Shown: one piece after another, positions 43,042 to 53,810 of the stretch | Position numbering within the stretch: the first letter of the stretch is position 1 | How the letters are laid out: each line of letters starts with the position of its first letter | Assembly (NCBI GenBank): GCA_024279495.1 | Contig: JAJRRL010000040.1 | Location: 1-64,000 of the forward strand | Origin: Gammaproteobacteria bacterium | GTDB taxonomy: Bacteria; Pseudomonadota; Gammaproteobacteria; JAJRRL01 | DNA length: 64,000 nucleotides | Direction: 5' to 3' | Position numbers and translations under genes: made by a program | The notes under the pieces: generated by a model | Database searches by the model: none | The model's input: the letters and a program-made list of their open reading frames with translations, nothing else | Told to the model about the DNA's origin: nothing

Positions 43042-44334
43042 TCACCTATACGTCGCGTTCTTATCCGTTTCTTTTTTGCCGCCGTCAGAAGAAGCACCTT
43101 TCTGTGTTAAGGCTGAAAGCTTTGCTAATTTTACTGCAGCTCCTTGAGTGGCTTTGTGTGTTTCTCCAAGAGTTGCTTTACGTAAGTTAAAAGCTACGCG
43201 TGTGTTGATAATTGCTTTGCCGATATCGCCAAGTCGATGAAAGCAAGATCCGAGGCAATAGTGCATAAGAGCTAAGGTTTTGGCGTTTGTGCCTTGTGGG
43301 TGTTCACTTAAAGCTTTTTGATATACAGGAAGTGCATCCTTGTATTTCTTTTCCTTAAATAAAACATTGGCTGACAGAAGTAATGAGAGAGCTTTTTGGC
43401 ATTTTTGAATCTCCTTTTTTAAGCTTTTTGCTGCAGTGATATCGTCTTCGGGTTTGGGACTTAGCTTTTCTCTGATATTAATGCATTTTTGTATTTGCTC
43501 TAGGGCTGATTTAAAATGCTCGGGATTATCTTGGGCGGACTTGCTGAGAGCCATGGCTTCCCAATAAAGGCAGTTTGCTTGTTTTTCAGGGTTTTTCACA
43601 TGATGTTTAAAGGTAAGGCCTGCCATGTTAAGGCAGTCATAAGCAAGCGAATATTTGTGAGCGTGGAATGCTTTTACACCCAGCTCAAACATAGGATCAG
43701 CGGAAAGATCCACAACGCACTGCTGTTGGCGTTTTACGTATTCTCTAAAGTCTTCTTTACCGTAGGCATATAACTTACATAAAAGGTATTCAATTAGATG
43801 TTTTGATTCCGCATCCAACTTGCTGGGGCAGGCCTCTTCTGCGTTGTATTCAGCAATAGAGCTTAGCTTGAAGTTAGTATAGAAGGAGTAAGTTGGAAGA
43901 TCCATGACTCGGCCAGTACTTGAGCAGAGCATTGAGCTTGGAAGGTGGTTAATGTCAATGCCAGCCTCAATAAATTGTTCGTGGTTGAATACACCCAGCG
44001 CGCGCACTTTGTCAATGCGAGCTGTGGCTGTTGAAAACTGAGACAGCCGAACAGCCCACTGTTTAATGGCGGCTGGAGGTTCTACTGCAAAACCTCCACG
44101 GAGTATTTGCGCTGCCTGGTGTATTCGCTTGGAGTCCTCGGCTGTTTGCTTTAAAAAATCGGCATAAGGTTTTCGTGTGTCTTCGGCTGACGTGTCAAAG
44201 AAGGGGTGTTTTTTTAGCAATACTGTGAAAAAGAGTTGTGTATTCAGGTTGCGAGGATCTACTCCAGGATCAACGTCGTTGATTGCTTTCTTTTGTTTTT
44301 TGCTTGGTGTTCCCGCAGCAGCAGTTAAGGCCAA
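43042..44334 (-). CDS. TPR-like protein, N-terminus interrupted by in-frame TGA
   Basis: The intact frame gives 430 residues, mostly helical. TPR-like units occur in the C-terminal part (ALPVYQKALSEHPQG near 340; ALMHYCLGSCFHRLGDIGKA near 357). I do not recognise a function. The frame has only a TTG at 44334 and no good ribosome site there. The same frame continues upstream with coding-like sequence (EYFLACATLALTAAAG) to a TGA at 44422-44424. Beyond that TGA, still in frame, lie 15 codons starting at an ATG (44469) with GGA eight bases before it. The full gene therefore appears to be 43042-44469 with a nonsense codon at position 16. It may be a young pseudogene, expressed by reinitiation, or affected by a sequencing error. 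Confidence 0.7.
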   Translation of the reverse strand: MALTAAAGTPSKKQKKAINDVDPGVDPRNLNTQLFFTVLLKKHPFFDTSAEDTRKPYADFLKQTAEDSKRIHQAAQILRGGFAVEPPAAIKQWAVRLSQFSTATARIDKVRALGVFNHEQFIEAGIDINHLPSSMLCSSTGRVMDLPTYSFYTNFKLSSIAEYNAEEACPSKLDAESKHLIEYLLCKLYAYGKEDFREYVKRQQQCVVDLSADPMFELGVKAFHAHKYSLAYDCLNMAGLTFKHHVKNPEKQANCLYWEAMALSKSAQDNPEHFKSALEQIQKCINIREKLSPKPEDDITAAKSLKKEIQKCQKALSLLLSANVLFKEKKYKDALPVYQKALSEHPQGTNAKTLALMHYCLGSCFHRLGDIGKAIINTRVAFNLRKATLGETHKATQGAAVKLAKLSALTQKGASSDGGKKETDKNATYR

Positions 44335-44607
44335 AGTGGCGCAAGCAAGAAAATATTCTTCGATCTTGGCGCTTGTGTCGAATTTAGCTTCAACAGCTTG
44401 GCCTACTAGATCGCCAGATGTTCAGGTCATGGTCAGAGTAACGGGTATTTTTACGGTGTTTTTAAACATAAATATTTTCCAAAAAAAAGCATATAATGAC
44501 TTTAAAAAATACATTAGGAAAGGTCAAAAGGCAAGGGGAGGACAGTTTGACTTTAGGTCTCGAGTTGGTTAACATTTATACATATTTTGTTCTGGAGGAT
44601 ATCGAAC

Positions 44608-45147
44608 GTGAGATTATTACAAATGACAGCTGTAACTGCTTGTTTTTTAATGGTGATTGGCTCAGCGTATGCCGAGCAACGCCTGTGTTTTGCAACAAAA
44701 ATGCAAGGGGCTTCGCCTCAGGATGCATTGAAAGAAAGCATGACATGCACCCAAAAGCCTTCTGTGACGGACGATCAGGTAAATACTTACATAAATAGTT
44801 TGTCAGATGATGATAAGGCTGATATCCAAGAAATCTGTAATGGCGTTCCGCACAGTTTTGATTTTGCTGCTTCGGAGTGGCTTGACCCTCCTAAGCTCGC
44901 CGCAGATGGATCGCTTTACTCTGTTTATGGTTCTTGGGCGACGACTCAAGACGACCCGATGACTACAGACGTAGGGCTTAGTTTATATGATGTAAAAACA
45001 ACGATTACCCTTGGTTCTTGTGCAAAGACCATGGATGTGTCAACAGCGATCGATTTTACAGCCGCACACAATAATCAATTGCTGGCCTGTAATAATGGAA
45101 TTTTACAGGTGGTTCCAGGTTTAACGTGTGAGTCGTTTGACTATTAA
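44608..45147 (+). CDS. Small exported protein with six cysteines, unknown
   Basis: This 179-residue protein has a clear Sec signal peptide (LLQMTAVTACFLMVIGSAYA) with cleavage near residue 22. The mature part has six cysteines (in RLCFA, MTCTQ, EICNG, GSCAK, LACNN, LTCES), an even number compatible with three disulfides. No family is recognised. The start is the GTG at 44608 with GGAGG nine bases upstream; an in-frame ATG at 44623 is too far from that site, and an upstream TTG is unsupported. The gene is divergent from the TPR gene and precedes tRNA-Leu. It is probably periplasmic or secreted. Confidence 0.8.
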   Translation: MRLLQMTAVTACFLMVIGSAYAEQRLCFATKMQGASPQDALKESMTCTQKPSVTDDQVNTYINSLSDDDKADIQEICNGVPHSFDFAASEWLDPPKLAADGSLYSVYGSWATTQDDPMTTDVGLSLYDVKTTITLGSCAKTMDVSTAIDFTAAHNNQLLACNNGILQVVPGLTCESFDY

Positions 45148-45225
45148 GCTACGCTTCCTAATTGACGAGGCTTCTCTTTTAGTGTTCAATAGCCAGCTTC
45201 GACGAGGCTATGTCCTTGTATGCTT

Positions 45226-45310
<85 letters not shown>

Positions 45311-45350
45311 TGTTGACCCATAAAGAAAAAAGATATAAGAGGTGTTTTCC

Positions 45351-46679
45351 ATGTCGGTGTTATTAGAAACCTTATCAGGCCTTAAGCGTAAGCTACAAAT
45401 CACTGTTCCAGCTGAAGAAGTGAGTAAAAGCTATCAGCAACGTCTTCAAAAAGAAGGCGCGAATGCTAAAATTAAGGGCTTTCGCCCAGGTAAAGTACCT
45501 CTGAATGTGGTTGAGCGTTATTACGGGAAACACATCCGGGCTCAGCTTATAGAGGGTTTGATCGATGAATCATTCAGAAAAGCGGTTGAGAAAGAAGACT
45601 TACGCTTGGCTGGTCAGCCTAACTTAGAAACCTTACCTGAATGGGAAAAGGGTTCTGATTTGGCTTTTTCTATTGAATTTGAAGTGTATCCAGTGGTGGG
45701 CAAAGTTAAGACAGATGGCGTTCAAGCTTCTGAGTATGAAGTGACCGTGAACGATTCTGACCTTGATGGCATGCTGTCTGACTTGAAAAAGCAGCACATA
45801 GAATGGTCAGCTATTGAGCGAGCCGCTCAAGCTGGTGATAAAGTAATCATTGATTTCACAGGTAGCATCAATGATGTTCCTTTTGATGGCGGTAGCGCAG
45901 AAGACTTTACTGTTGTGATTGGCGATAAGCGCATGATTCCTGGTTTTGAAGATGGCCTTCTGGGTATCGAGGCGGGAATTAGCCGCGAACTTAAGTTAAT
46001 GTTCCCTGATGAATACCACGCAAAAGACCTTGCTGGTCAGGCGGTGGAGTTTCAGGTCACTGCTAAAGGAATTGAAGAACCAGTAGAGCCTGCTTTAGAC
46101 GATGAATTTGCTAAGAAAGTAGGTTTTGATACGGTAGATCAACTTAAAGAAAAAGCCAGTGAAAACATGCAGAACGAAGCCATGGCTCGCTTGAATGACA
46201 AGCATAAGCAAGCTTTCTTGGATCAACTGCTTGATAAGCATGATTTTGATTTGCCAGAAGTGCTATTAGATGGCGAATTGGACTATTTACGAGCGCTTTC
46301 TAAGCAGCAAGGCGTTGAAGCAGGTGAGCCTGAGGGTGAAGCAGAAGGCGAATCTGAGGCTGATAAGCAAGAAATGATGGTGCAAGCACGAAAACGTGTG
46401 AAATTAGGTGTGCTATTAAGTGAAATTGTACGTCAGTATGATATAAAATTAGATCAGAGCGCTGTTCAGAAAAAAGTGTTTGAGTTGGTTAGACATTATC
46501 CAAACCCAAACGAACTTATCGAATGGTTGTACAAAGATAAAGCACGCTTGGCTGAGATCGAAACCTCTGTGTTGGAAGATCAAGCCGTTGAAGCGTTGCT
46601 TAAGGATATGGACAAAGAAACAGTGGTCATGGATTACGCCAAGGTTGCTGATTTTGTTCAAGAAGAAGCTGAGTCTTAG
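45351..46679 (+). CDS. tig: Trigger factor
   Basis: Trigger factor is the ribosome-bound chaperone and prolyl isomerase. The 442 residues show the ribosome-binding domain with the signature [20 protein letters not shown] near 41. The FKBP-like domain is near 155-245 ([20 protein letters not shown]), and the helical C-terminal arms include an acidic Gly/Glu insertion ([19 protein letters not shown]) near 322-340. The start is the ATG at 45351 with AAGAGGTG upstream; a GTG 9 bp earlier overlaps that site. It heads the conserved tig-clpP-clpX-lon block. Confidence 0.96.
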   Translation: MSVLLETLSGLKRKLQITVPAEEVSKSYQQRLQKEGANAKIKGFRPGKVPLNVVERYYGKHIRAQLIEGLIDESFRKAVEKEDLRLAGQPNLETLPEWEKGSDLAFSIEFEVYPVVGKVKTDGVQASEYEVTVNDSDLDGMLSDLKKQHIEWSAIERAAQAGDKVIIDFTGSINDVPFDGGSAEDFTVVIGDKRMIPGFEDGLLGIEAGISRELKLMFPDEYHAKDLAGQAVEFQVTAKGIEEPVEPALDDEFAKKVGFDTVDQLKEKASENMQNEAMARLNDKHKQAFLDQLLDKHDFDLPEVLLDGELDYLRALSKQQGVEAGEPEGEAEGESEADKQEMMVQARKRVKLGVLLSEIVRQYDIKLDQSAVQKKVFELVRHYPNPNELIEWLYKDKARLAEIETSVLEDQAVEALLKDMDKETVVMDYAKVADFVQEEAES

Positions 46680-46708
46680 CTCAGCAGCCTAAGGAAAGGA
46701 GACCTATC

Positions 46709-47380
46709 ATGGCAGCATACAGAAACATCAACGAATTATGTCAAGCAATTGAGCATCATTCCCATGAAACTCACATGTCTGGTGGCTTGGTGCCAATGGT
46801 GGTTGAGAAAAGCTCCATGGGTGAACGTGCTTACGATATTTACTCTCGCTTGCTTAAAGATCGCATCGTCTTTTTGGTGGGTCAAGTTGAAGACCATATG
46901 GCAAACTTGATTGTTGCTCAGATGCTTTTTTTGGAATCTGAAAACCCATCTAAAGACATTAACCTCTACATTAACTCGCCAGGTGGTGTAGTGACTAGTG
47001 CGATGGCTATGTACGATACGATACAATTTATTCAGCCAGACGTGCGAACTTTGTGTATTGGTCAAGCAGCTAGCGCAGGTTCTTTATTGCTTGCTTCTGG
47101 TGCTGCAGGTAAGCGTCATTGCTTAACTCATTCTAGAGTGATGATTCACCAAGTGCTTGGTGGTTATCAGGGTCAGGGTACCGATATCCAAATTCACGCC
47201 GAAGAAACGAAGCGTGTTGGTGATTCGTTGTATGCCATTATGTCTAAGCATACGGGTCGTTCCCTAGAGGAGCTTGAGAGAGACATGAATCGTGATAACT
47301 TCATGAGTGCTGAAGAGTCTAGAGAGTATGGCATTATCGATTCTGTCTTCCACAGTCGAGCCGATATCAAAGACAAATAA
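46709..47380 (+). CDS. clpP: ATP-dependent Clp protease proteolytic subunit
   Basis: ClpP forms the tetradecameric serine protease chamber that works with ClpX. The 223 residues have the N-terminal propeptide-like stretch ending near [10 protein letters not shown] and the catalytic Ser in [13 protein letters not shown] near 113. The His is in [10 protein letters not shown] near 138 and the Asp in [11 protein letters not shown] near 187. The Met usually following the catalytic Ser is Ala here (ASAGS for ASMGA). AAGGAAAGGAG precedes the start. Confidence 0.95.
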   Translation: MAAYRNINELCQAIEHHSHETHMSGGLVPMVVEKSSMGERAYDIYSRLLKDRIVFLVGQVEDHMANLIVAQMLFLESENPSKDINLYINSPGGVVTSAMAMYDTIQFIQPDVRTLCIGQAASAGSLLLASGAAGKRHCLTHSRVMIHQVLGGYQGQGTDIQIHAEETKRVGDSLYAIMSKHTGRSLEELERDMNRDNFMSAEESREYGIIDSVFHSRADIKDK

Positions 47381-47463
47381 ATAGCTGAAATGCCAGTTTC
47401 ATTATTGATGTGATCGGTGGTATCATTGGCTACCTGTACCCTTTAAAATTATTGAGGATTCTA

Positions 47464-48732
47464 ATGACTCAGGAATCGACCGATAATCTCCATTGCTCCT
47501 TTTGTGGAAAAAGTCAGCATGAGGTGAAAAAACTCATCGCTGGTCCATCTGTTTATGTTTGCAATGAGTGTATTGTTTTATGTAATGAAATCATACGGGA
47601 AGAAGATTTTTCTTCATCTGATAAGCAAAGTGCGCTTCCGTCTCCCCAAGAAGTTCATCGTCAGCTCGATGAGTATGTCGTTGGACAAGACGATGCAAAG
47701 AAAGTGCTTTCTGTTGCCGTTTATAATCATTACAAACGTCTTCAGTATGAACCGACTGCCGAGAATGATGTTGAGCTTAGTAAGAGCAACATCTTGTTGA
47801 TTGGCCCAACAGGCTCGGGAAAGACTCTCCTTGCTCAAACTTTAGCCAGAGTTTTGGATGTTCCTTTTGCGATTGCTGATGCTACGACCCTGACTGAAGC
47901 AGGTTATGTTGGCGAAGATGTGGAAAACATTGTTCAAAAATTACTCCAGCGTTGTGATTATAATATTGAGAAAGCGCAAACGGGTATTATTTATATCGAT
48001 GAGATCGATAAAATCACACGTAAGGGCGATAGCCCATCGCTTACCCGTGATGTTTCTGGTGAAGGCGTTCAACAGGCTTTGCTGAAGCTGATTGAAGGCA
48101 CTGTGGCTGCTATTCCACCCCAAGGTGGTCGTAAGCACCCTCAGCAGGAGTATTTGCAAGTCGATACATCAAATATCTTATTTATTTGTGGTGGTGCGTT
48201 TGCGAACTTGCATCGCGTCATACAAGCTAGAACAGATGATTCAGGCATTGGTTTTTCAGCCACAGTCACCAATAAAGAAGGCGTGGATGCTAAAGTCGGC
48301 GAGCTTATGAAGCAAGTGGAGCCTGAAGATCTCATTAAGTTTGGTTTGATTCCAGAGTTTATTGGTCGTCTGCCAGTTATTTCTACTTTAGACGAATTGG
48401 ACGAGGAGGGTTTAGTAACTATTTTACAAACACCAAAAAACTCTTTGCTCAAGCAATACCAGAAAATTTTTGAACTCGAGGGAGTTGACCTTGAGTTTAC
48501 AGATGCTGCGGCACGTGCCGTTGCAGCTAGAGCTATCAAACGAAAATCAGGTGCCCGAGGATTGCGTTCTGTTTTAGAGCAGACTTTATTGGATTTAATG
48601 TATCGCGCACCAGAGATAGACGGTTTGAAGAAAATTATTGTTGATAAAGAAACAGTGACAGCAGGAAAAGAGCCAACCATGCTTATGTCCAATGATGGTG
48701 ATTTGGCTATGCCAGAAGAGAAACAAGCGTAG
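47464..48732 (+). CDS. clpX: Clp protease ATP-binding subunit ClpX
   Basis: ClpX is the AAA+ unfoldase that feeds substrates to ClpP. The 422 residues have the N-terminal zinc-binding domain (HCSFCGKS near 10 and VCNECIVLC near 32) and Walker [13 protein letters not shown] near 114. Walker B is in [10 protein letters not shown] near 178 and sensor 2 near [12 protein letters not shown] near 365, with [11 protein letters not shown] near 295. The start is the ATG at 47464 with GAGGA five bases upstream; the longer frame to 47410 is not family-like. Confidence 0.96.
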   Translation: MTQESTDNLHCSFCGKSQHEVKKLIAGPSVYVCNECIVLCNEIIREEDFSSSDKQSALPSPQEVHRQLDEYVVGQDDAKKVLSVAVYNHYKRLQYEPTAENDVELSKSNILLIGPTGSGKTLLAQTLARVLDVPFAIADATTLTEAGYVGEDVENIVQKLLQRCDYNIEKAQTGIIYIDEIDKITRKGDSPSLTRDVSGEGVQQALLKLIEGTVAAIPPQGGRKHPQQEYLQVDTSNILFICGGAFANLHRVIQARTDDSGIGFSATVTNKEGVDAKVGELMKQVEPEDLIKFGLIPEFIGRLPVISTLDELDEEGLVTILQTPKNSLLKQYQKIFELEGVDLEFTDAAARAVAARAIKRKSGARGLRSVLEQTLLDLMYRAPEIDGLKKIIVDKETVTAGKEPTMLMSNDGDLAMPEEKQA

Positions 48733-48795
48733 TTTATTCTCTTTTTGTAACATACTTTCACGCTTCCACTGTTCTCATTTAAGGGGTGAAGACTT

Positions 48796-51264
48796 ATGGG
48801 AATTGAGAAACAGGATGACTTGTGCCTGAGCACAGAAAAGAGCGAAGACACATTGCATTTACCACTACTACCATTGCGTGATGTAGTGGTCTATCCATTT
48901 ATGGTGGTGCCTTTGTATGTTGGCAGAGAAAAATCTGTAGCAGCTTTGGAGCGAGCTAGCAACGAAGTAAGCAAAGTGTTTTTGGTGTCTCAAAAAGATT
49001 TATCGATTGAGAACCCAACAACCAAGGATCTGTACAAGGTAGGTGTTGTTGCCAGCATTGTACAAATGCTTAAGCCAGAAGATGGTGTTGTTAAGGTTTT
49101 GGTCGAAGGATTGCAGCGGGCAAAAGTTGTTAGCATTCGCCGCAATAAAGGTTGTTTGATGGCTCGTGTTAAGTTCATCGATAGTAAGCTTGCAGGAGAT
49201 GCAGAAGAACTAGATAAGCAGATGCATGCTGTCTTGGAAGCGTTTGAAAGTTTGATAAACGTAAATCGGAAAATTCCAGCTGAATTACTGAGCTCTTTAG
49301 CACAAATTGTTGAGCCTGGCCGATTGGCTGATAATATTTCAGCGCATTTAACAACTCAAATTACAAAACGCCAAGAGCTTTTGGAATGCGGTGATGTCAA
49401 AAAGCGCCTAGAGATGTTACAGCGCATTTTGATTGAAGAAGAAAATGTGTGGCGTTTAGAAGAAGAACTAAAGCTTAAGGTTAAAGATCAAATTGAGAAA
49501 ACACAGCGACTCTATTATTTGAGAGAAAAGCAAAGTGTTGTTTCTGATCTGATTCAAAAAGTTGAAGGCGGTGAGTCTGGAGATGAGTTCGAGAAAATTC
49601 GCAAGAGGATTCTTAAAGCGGGCATGCCTAAAGACGTTGAAAAGAAAGCGCGGACAGAATTAGAGAAATTTAAGAAAATGCCTTCTATGTCAGCAGAAGC
49701 AACTGTGTGTCGTAATTACCTTGATTATTTGCTGCAAGTGCCTTGGAAAAAGAAAAGCAAGGTTAAGGTGGATTTGAAAAAAGCAGAAAAGCAGCTTAAT
49801 AAAGATCACTATGGTTTGGAAGAAATCAAAGAGCGCGTACTTGAATTTATGGCTGTGCAAGGGCGTGTTAAAAAAATCCGTGGGCCAATTTTGTGTTTGG
49901 TGGGCCCTCCAGGCGTTGGTAAAACATCACTGGGGAAATCCATAGCAGCTGCTCTAGATAGAGAGTTTGTGCGTTTTGCTTTAGGGGGCGTTCACGATGA
50001 AGCTGAGATACGCGGACATCGTAGAACGTATGTGGGGGCGATGCCAGGAAAGCTCATGCAGCTTATCATGCGCTCTGGTGTGAAAAACCCGCTTTGTATG
50101 CTCGATGAAGTGGATAAAATGTCTTCTGATTTCCGAGGCGATCCTGCGTCCGCTTTGCTTGAAGTGTTGGATCAAGAGCAAAACCACTCATTCAATGATC
50201 ATTATTTAGAAGTGCCTTATGATTTATCGGATGTCATGTTTATTGCAACAGCAAATTCATTGAATATCCCGCCTCCGTTGTTAGATCGAATGGAAGTGAT
50301 TCGTATTGCAGGTTATACCGAAGATGAAAAACTCAACATTGCAAATCGTTATTTATTGCCTAAGCAAATGTCAAATTGTGGTTTGCACGCCAAAGAGCTA
50401 TCTATCAGTCAATCTGCTTTGAAAGAGATGATTCGTTCTTACACGTGTGAAGCAGGTGTGCGATCGCTTGAAAGGCAAATTGCTAAAATCGCTAGAAAAG
50501 TAGTGAAAAAGCAAATGATTTTGCAGGAAAAATCAAAGCAGTTATCTCACATTGATATTGATACACCAGAGCTCCAGAAATACTTAGGCGTTACTAAATA
50601 CCGCTTTGGTAGTGTGGATGCAGTTAATCGTGTGGGTCAAGTCAATGGCTTGGCATACACAGAAGCAGGCGGCGATCTTCTGTTTATTGAATCACAGGTG
50701 TTTCCAGGAAAAGGAAAGTTTCATCAAACTGGTTCCTTGGGTGATGTCATGCAAGAGTCAATTAGAGCGGCGATGACAGTGGTTCAGTCGCGTTCTGTTT
50801 ACCTTAATTTGGGCCATAATTATTTTCAAGAAACTGATTTTCATGTGCATGTTCCTGAGGGTGCAACACCTAAAGATGGCCCGAGCGCAGGTGTTGGTAT
50901 GGCTGTTTCTTTGTTGTCGGTTATTACGGGCATTAAAGTTCGCTGTGATGTTGCAATGACTGGTGAAATTACTCTTCGCGGTGAGTTGTTGGCTATTGGC
51001 GGTTTGAAAGAAAAATTATTGGCAGCTCTAAGAGGAGGCATTAAGCATGTCATTATCCCTGCTGACAATGAGCGAGAATTGGTTGAGTTGCCAGAGGTCA
51101 TTACTGAAAATCTAACCATCCATGCCATTCAATGGGTTGATGATGCTTTTCGATTGGCTTTAGAGTCTATGCCAACAGAGCCTTGGACCTTTGTGGAGGG
51201 TCAAGATACCTCAGCCTCCTTGAGGAAGCGTGTCACCCATACTAGTAGCAGGCGAAAGAACTAA
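48796..51264 (+). CDS. lon: ATP-dependent protease Lon
   Basis: Lon is the cytosolic AAA+ serine protease for damaged and regulatory proteins. The 822 residues comprise the LonN domain (PLLPLRDVVVYPFMVVPLYV near 22), a helical middle and an AAA+ module with Walker A GPPGVGKTSLGK near 371 and CMLDEVDKMSSDF near 435. The protease domain has the catalytic Ser in KDGPSAGVGMA near 692 and the Lys in GGLKEKLLAALRGG near 733. The C-terminal tail is basic. hupB, often next, is replaced by pmbA. Confidence 0.96.
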   Translation: MGIEKQDDLCLSTEKSEDTLHLPLLPLRDVVVYPFMVVPLYVGREKSVAALERASNEVSKVFLVSQKDLSIENPTTKDLYKVGVVASIVQMLKPEDGVVKVLVEGLQRAKVVSIRRNKGCLMARVKFIDSKLAGDAEELDKQMHAVLEAFESLINVNRKIPAELLSSLAQIVEPGRLADNISAHLTTQITKRQELLECGDVKKRLEMLQRILIEEENVWRLEEELKLKVKDQIEKTQRLYYLREKQSVVSDLIQKVEGGESGDEFEKIRKRILKAGMPKDVEKKARTELEKFKKMPSMSAEATVCRNYLDYLLQVPWKKKSKVKVDLKKAEKQLNKDHYGLEEIKERVLEFMAVQGRVKKIRGPILCLVGPPGVGKTSLGKSIAAALDREFVRFALGGVHDEAEIRGHRRTYVGAMPGKLMQLIMRSGVKNPLCMLDEVDKMSSDFRGDPASALLEVLDQEQNHSFNDHYLEVPYDLSDVMFIATANSLNIPPPLLDRMEVIRIAGYTEDEKLNIANRYLLPKQMSNCGLHAKELSISQSALKEMIRSYTCEAGVRSLERQIAKIARKVVKKQMILQEKSKQLSHIDIDTPELQKYLGVTKYRFGSVDAVNRVGQVNGLAYTEAGGDLLFIESQVFPGKGKFHQTGSLGDVMQESIRAAMTVVQSRSVYLNLGHNYFQETDFHVHVPEGATPKDGPSAGVGMAVSLLSVITGIKVRCDVAMTGEITLRGELLAIGGLKEKLLAALRGGIKHVIIPADNERELVELPEVITENLTIHAIQWVDDAFRLALESMPTEPWTFVEGQDTSASLRKRVTHTSSRRKN

Positions 51265-51265
51265 T

Positions 51266-52603
51266 ATGACGATGCTGGGAGCTGATTTCTTATTATGCCT
51301 ACAAGCGTTAATGACGGAAGCCCAGCGATTGGGTATGGATCATGCTGAAGCCTCAGCACGCTTAGATTGCGGTTTTTCTGCGGGTGCTCGTCAAGGTGAA
51401 AGAGAATCTTTGAGTTATCACAACCAGGTGGGTTGTCGTATTAGTGTGTACCATGAGTACCGAACAGGTAGCGCTTATACGACGGATATTTCAAAGCAAG
51501 GTCTTCAAAACGCACTAGAAAAAGCAATTTCTTTGGTATCGTTCACCGAACCTGATCCAATGTCGGGTTTGCCTGAGTTGAATGATATTGCTTTCAAGTA
51601 CCCTGATTGTGATCTTGAGCATCCCTGGACTGTAACGCCAGAGCAGGCAATGACCATGGCAATTGATTTAGAAAATCAGGCTTTGGCCATGGATAAGCGT
51701 TGTTTTCCAGGAGAAGGCGCTTCTATTTCCACATATACAATCGTTAGATTTTTGGTGAATACGCTTGGATTTTCGGGGCATTATTCACGAACAAGTCATG
51801 GTAAAAGTATTAGCCTTCTGGCCAAATCAGGCGATCAGATGCAGTCCGATTACGCCTACAGTAGCGCAAGATCAGCAGATGATTTGTCAGCAAACGAATA
51901 CTTAGCTCAACAGGTTGCTGATAAAACATTGGGTCGATTAGGCGGCCGCGTTATTTCATCGTGTGAAGTACCTGTTATTTTTTCTCCCGAAATGGCTGTT
52001 GGGTTTTGGCGATATATTTTTGGAGCTATATCCGGCAAACGTTTGTATAGGCAAAAAAGCTTTTTGTGCGATCGTGTGGGGGAGACCTTGTTTCGACCAG
52101 ATATCACCTTGAAACAAAACCCATATACACCAAGACAGCAAGGTAGTATGCCTTTCGATTCAGATGGATCTATCCCACGAGAACTTGCCTTTATTGAAGA
52201 TGGTGTATTTAAGCATCCAATGACAAACGCTTATTCAGCTCGCAAACTTGATGTTATCAACACAGGAAATGCAGGAGGTATTCATCACTGCGTCGTTCCT
52301 GATGATCAGATTTCTTTAAATGCTATGTGTGAACAAATGGGCGAGGGATTGTTGGTAACAGACCTCATGGGTCAAAGCGTTGATTTGCTAACGGGTGATT
52401 ATTCGAGAGGAGCTACTGGTTATTGGGTATCCGGCGGTGAGAAACAATACCCGGTAGAGGGTATTACTATTGCTAGTACATTGCCTGCAATGATGAAAGG
52501 CATTCGATCTTTGGGTAAAGACAAAGACACGCGTTCAAGCATACACGCAGGTTCTATTTGCTTTGATAACATGGTTATAGCAGGGCAAAATAAAACATCA
52601 TAA
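51266..52603 (+). CDS. pmbA: Metalloprotease PmbA/TldE
   Basis: PmbA (TldE) forms a heterodimeric metalloprotease with TldD and is involved in peptide degradation and CcdA antitoxin turnover in E. coli. The 445 residues have the N-terminal GARQGERESLSYHNQVGCRI segment near 40. The central FDSDG-type region is near 300 (FDSDGSIPRELAFIEDGVFK), and the end VEGITIASTLPAMMKGI near 400 is typical. The ATG at 51266 directly follows the lon stop; the longer frame inside lon is rejected. The ribosome site is weak (GGCGAAAG), suggesting translational coupling. tldD is not in the window. Confidence 0.9.
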   Translation: MTMLGADFLLCLQALMTEAQRLGMDHAEASARLDCGFSAGARQGERESLSYHNQVGCRISVYHEYRTGSAYTTDISKQGLQNALEKAISLVSFTEPDPMSGLPELNDIAFKYPDCDLEHPWTVTPEQAMTMAIDLENQALAMDKRCFPGEGASISTYTIVRFLVNTLGFSGHYSRTSHGKSISLLAKSGDQMQSDYAYSSARSADDLSANEYLAQQVADKTLGRLGGRVISSCEVPVIFSPEMAVGFWRYIFGAISGKRLYRQKSFLCDRVGETLFRPDITLKQNPYTPRQQGSMPFDSDGSIPRELAFIEDGVFKHPMTNAYSARKLDVINTGNAGGIHHCVVPDDQISLNAMCEQMGEGLLVTDLMGQSVDLLTGDYSRGATGYWVSGGEKQYPVEGITIASTLPAMMKGIRSLGKDKDTRSSIHAGSICFDNMVIAGQNKTS

Positions 52604-52613
52604 GGAGATAGAT

Positions 52614-53810
52614 ATGGCAGATAGTTTTAAAACACATCTAGACAAGCAGTTGGATGCGATTCGTGAATCTGGTATGTATAAAGCTGAACGTATCATTGCG
52701 GGTCCACAAGGAACAGAGATCACCTTAGAAGATGGTAGTCACGTTTTAAATTTTTGTGCAAATAATTATTTGGGTTTGGCTAATCATGCTGTTATGCGAG
52801 AGTCAGCACATAAAGCCATTGATGATTACGGTTATGGTTTATCATCCGTTCGTTTTATTTGTGGCACGCAAACAGTGCATCGAGAGTTGGAAAAACGTTT
52901 AGCTGATTTTGTAAAAATGGAAGATGCTATTTTATTAGCCTCTTGTTTTGATGCCAATGCAGGATTGTTTGAAGCGCTCCTAACAGCAGAAGATGCGATT
53001 ATCAGTGATCGTTTGAATCATGCAAGTCTGATTGATGGTATTCGTTTGTGTAAAGCTAAGCGATTTCGTTACGAAAATAACGACATGAACGATTTAGAAA
53101 AACAATGCCAAGCTGCTCGTGATGCAGGGGCTCGCTATATCATGATTGTGACCGATGGTGTGTTTTCGATGGACGGTATCATTGCAAACCTAAAAGGTGT
53201 GTGTGACATTGCAGAACGTTTTGACGCAATGACAGTGGTGGATGACTCGCATGCGACAGGGTTTGTAGGTACACACGGTCGAGGTACGCCAGAACATTGT
53301 GGCGTTGAAGGTCGAATCGATATCTTAACAAGTACTCTTGGAAAAGCATTGGGTGGAGCCTCAGGTGGTTTTGTAGCAGCATCAAAAACAGTTGTTGACA
53401 TGTTAAAACAAAAGTCGCGTCCTTATTTGTTTTCTAATGCAGTTGCACCACCAATTGCAGCAGCTTCTTTGGCTGGTTTAACGTGGGTTGAAAAAGCAGA
53501 TGTAGAGCGTGAGCGCTTGCAAGATAATCACAAGCGTTTTAGAGCGGGTATGCGTGATGCTGGTTTTGATTGCCCCAAAGGCGATCATGCCATTGTCCCC
53601 GTGATGTTTTATGAAGAGGTGTTGGCGTCAAACATGGCAAAACAGTTGACGCAAGAGGGAGTGTATGTCACGGCCTTCACTTATCCTGTTGTGCCTAAAG
53701 GAACAGCTAGAATTCGTGTTCAGTTATCAGCGGCGCACACAGCAGAACAAATTGATCAAGTGATAAAAGCATTTAGTGCAGCTAAAGCAAGTTTGGATGG
53801 AGAATCTTAA
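52614..53810 (+). CDS. kbl: 2-amino-3-ketobutyrate CoA ligase (glycine C-acetyltransferase)
   Basis: Kbl is a PLP enzyme that cleaves 2-amino-3-ketobutyrate with CoA to glycine and acetyl-CoA, the second step of threonine breakdown. The 398 residues have [12 protein letters not shown] near 45, [20 protein letters not shown] near 73, [16 protein letters not shown] near 206 and the PLP lysine in [13 protein letters not shown] near 240. AAGGAG precedes the ATG. The stop shares one base with the tdh start (TAATG), so the pair is translationally coupled. Confidence 0.96.
   Translation: MADSFKTHLDKQLDAIRESGMYKAERIIAGPQGTEITLEDGSHVLNFCANNYLGLANHAVMRESAHKAIDDYGYGLSSVRFICGTQTVHRELEKRLADFVKMEDAILLASCFDANAGLFEALLTAEDAIISDRLNHASLIDGIRLCKAKRFRYENNDMNDLEKQCQAARDAGARYIMIVTDGVFSMDGIIANLKGVCDIAERFDAMTVVDDSHATGFVGTHGRGTPEHCGVEGRIDILTSTLGKALGGASGGFVAASKTVVDMLKQKSRPYLFSNAVAPPIAAASLAGLTWVEKADVERERLQDNHKRFRAGMRDAGFDCPKGDHAIVPVMFYEEVLASNMAKQLTQEGVYVTAFTYPVVPKGTARIRVQLSAAHTAEQIDQVIKAFSAAKASLDGES

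Noticed and set aside
42915-43097. Minus-strand small frame containing WILAFAGIT
   Set aside because: This is the known artefact of translating the widespread ATCCCCGCGAAGGCGAGGAT palindrome.
43042-44469. TGA recoded as a sense codon in this organism
   Set aside because: Several clear genes (for example ribE, xseB and the MlaE permease) end in TGA with correct family lengths.
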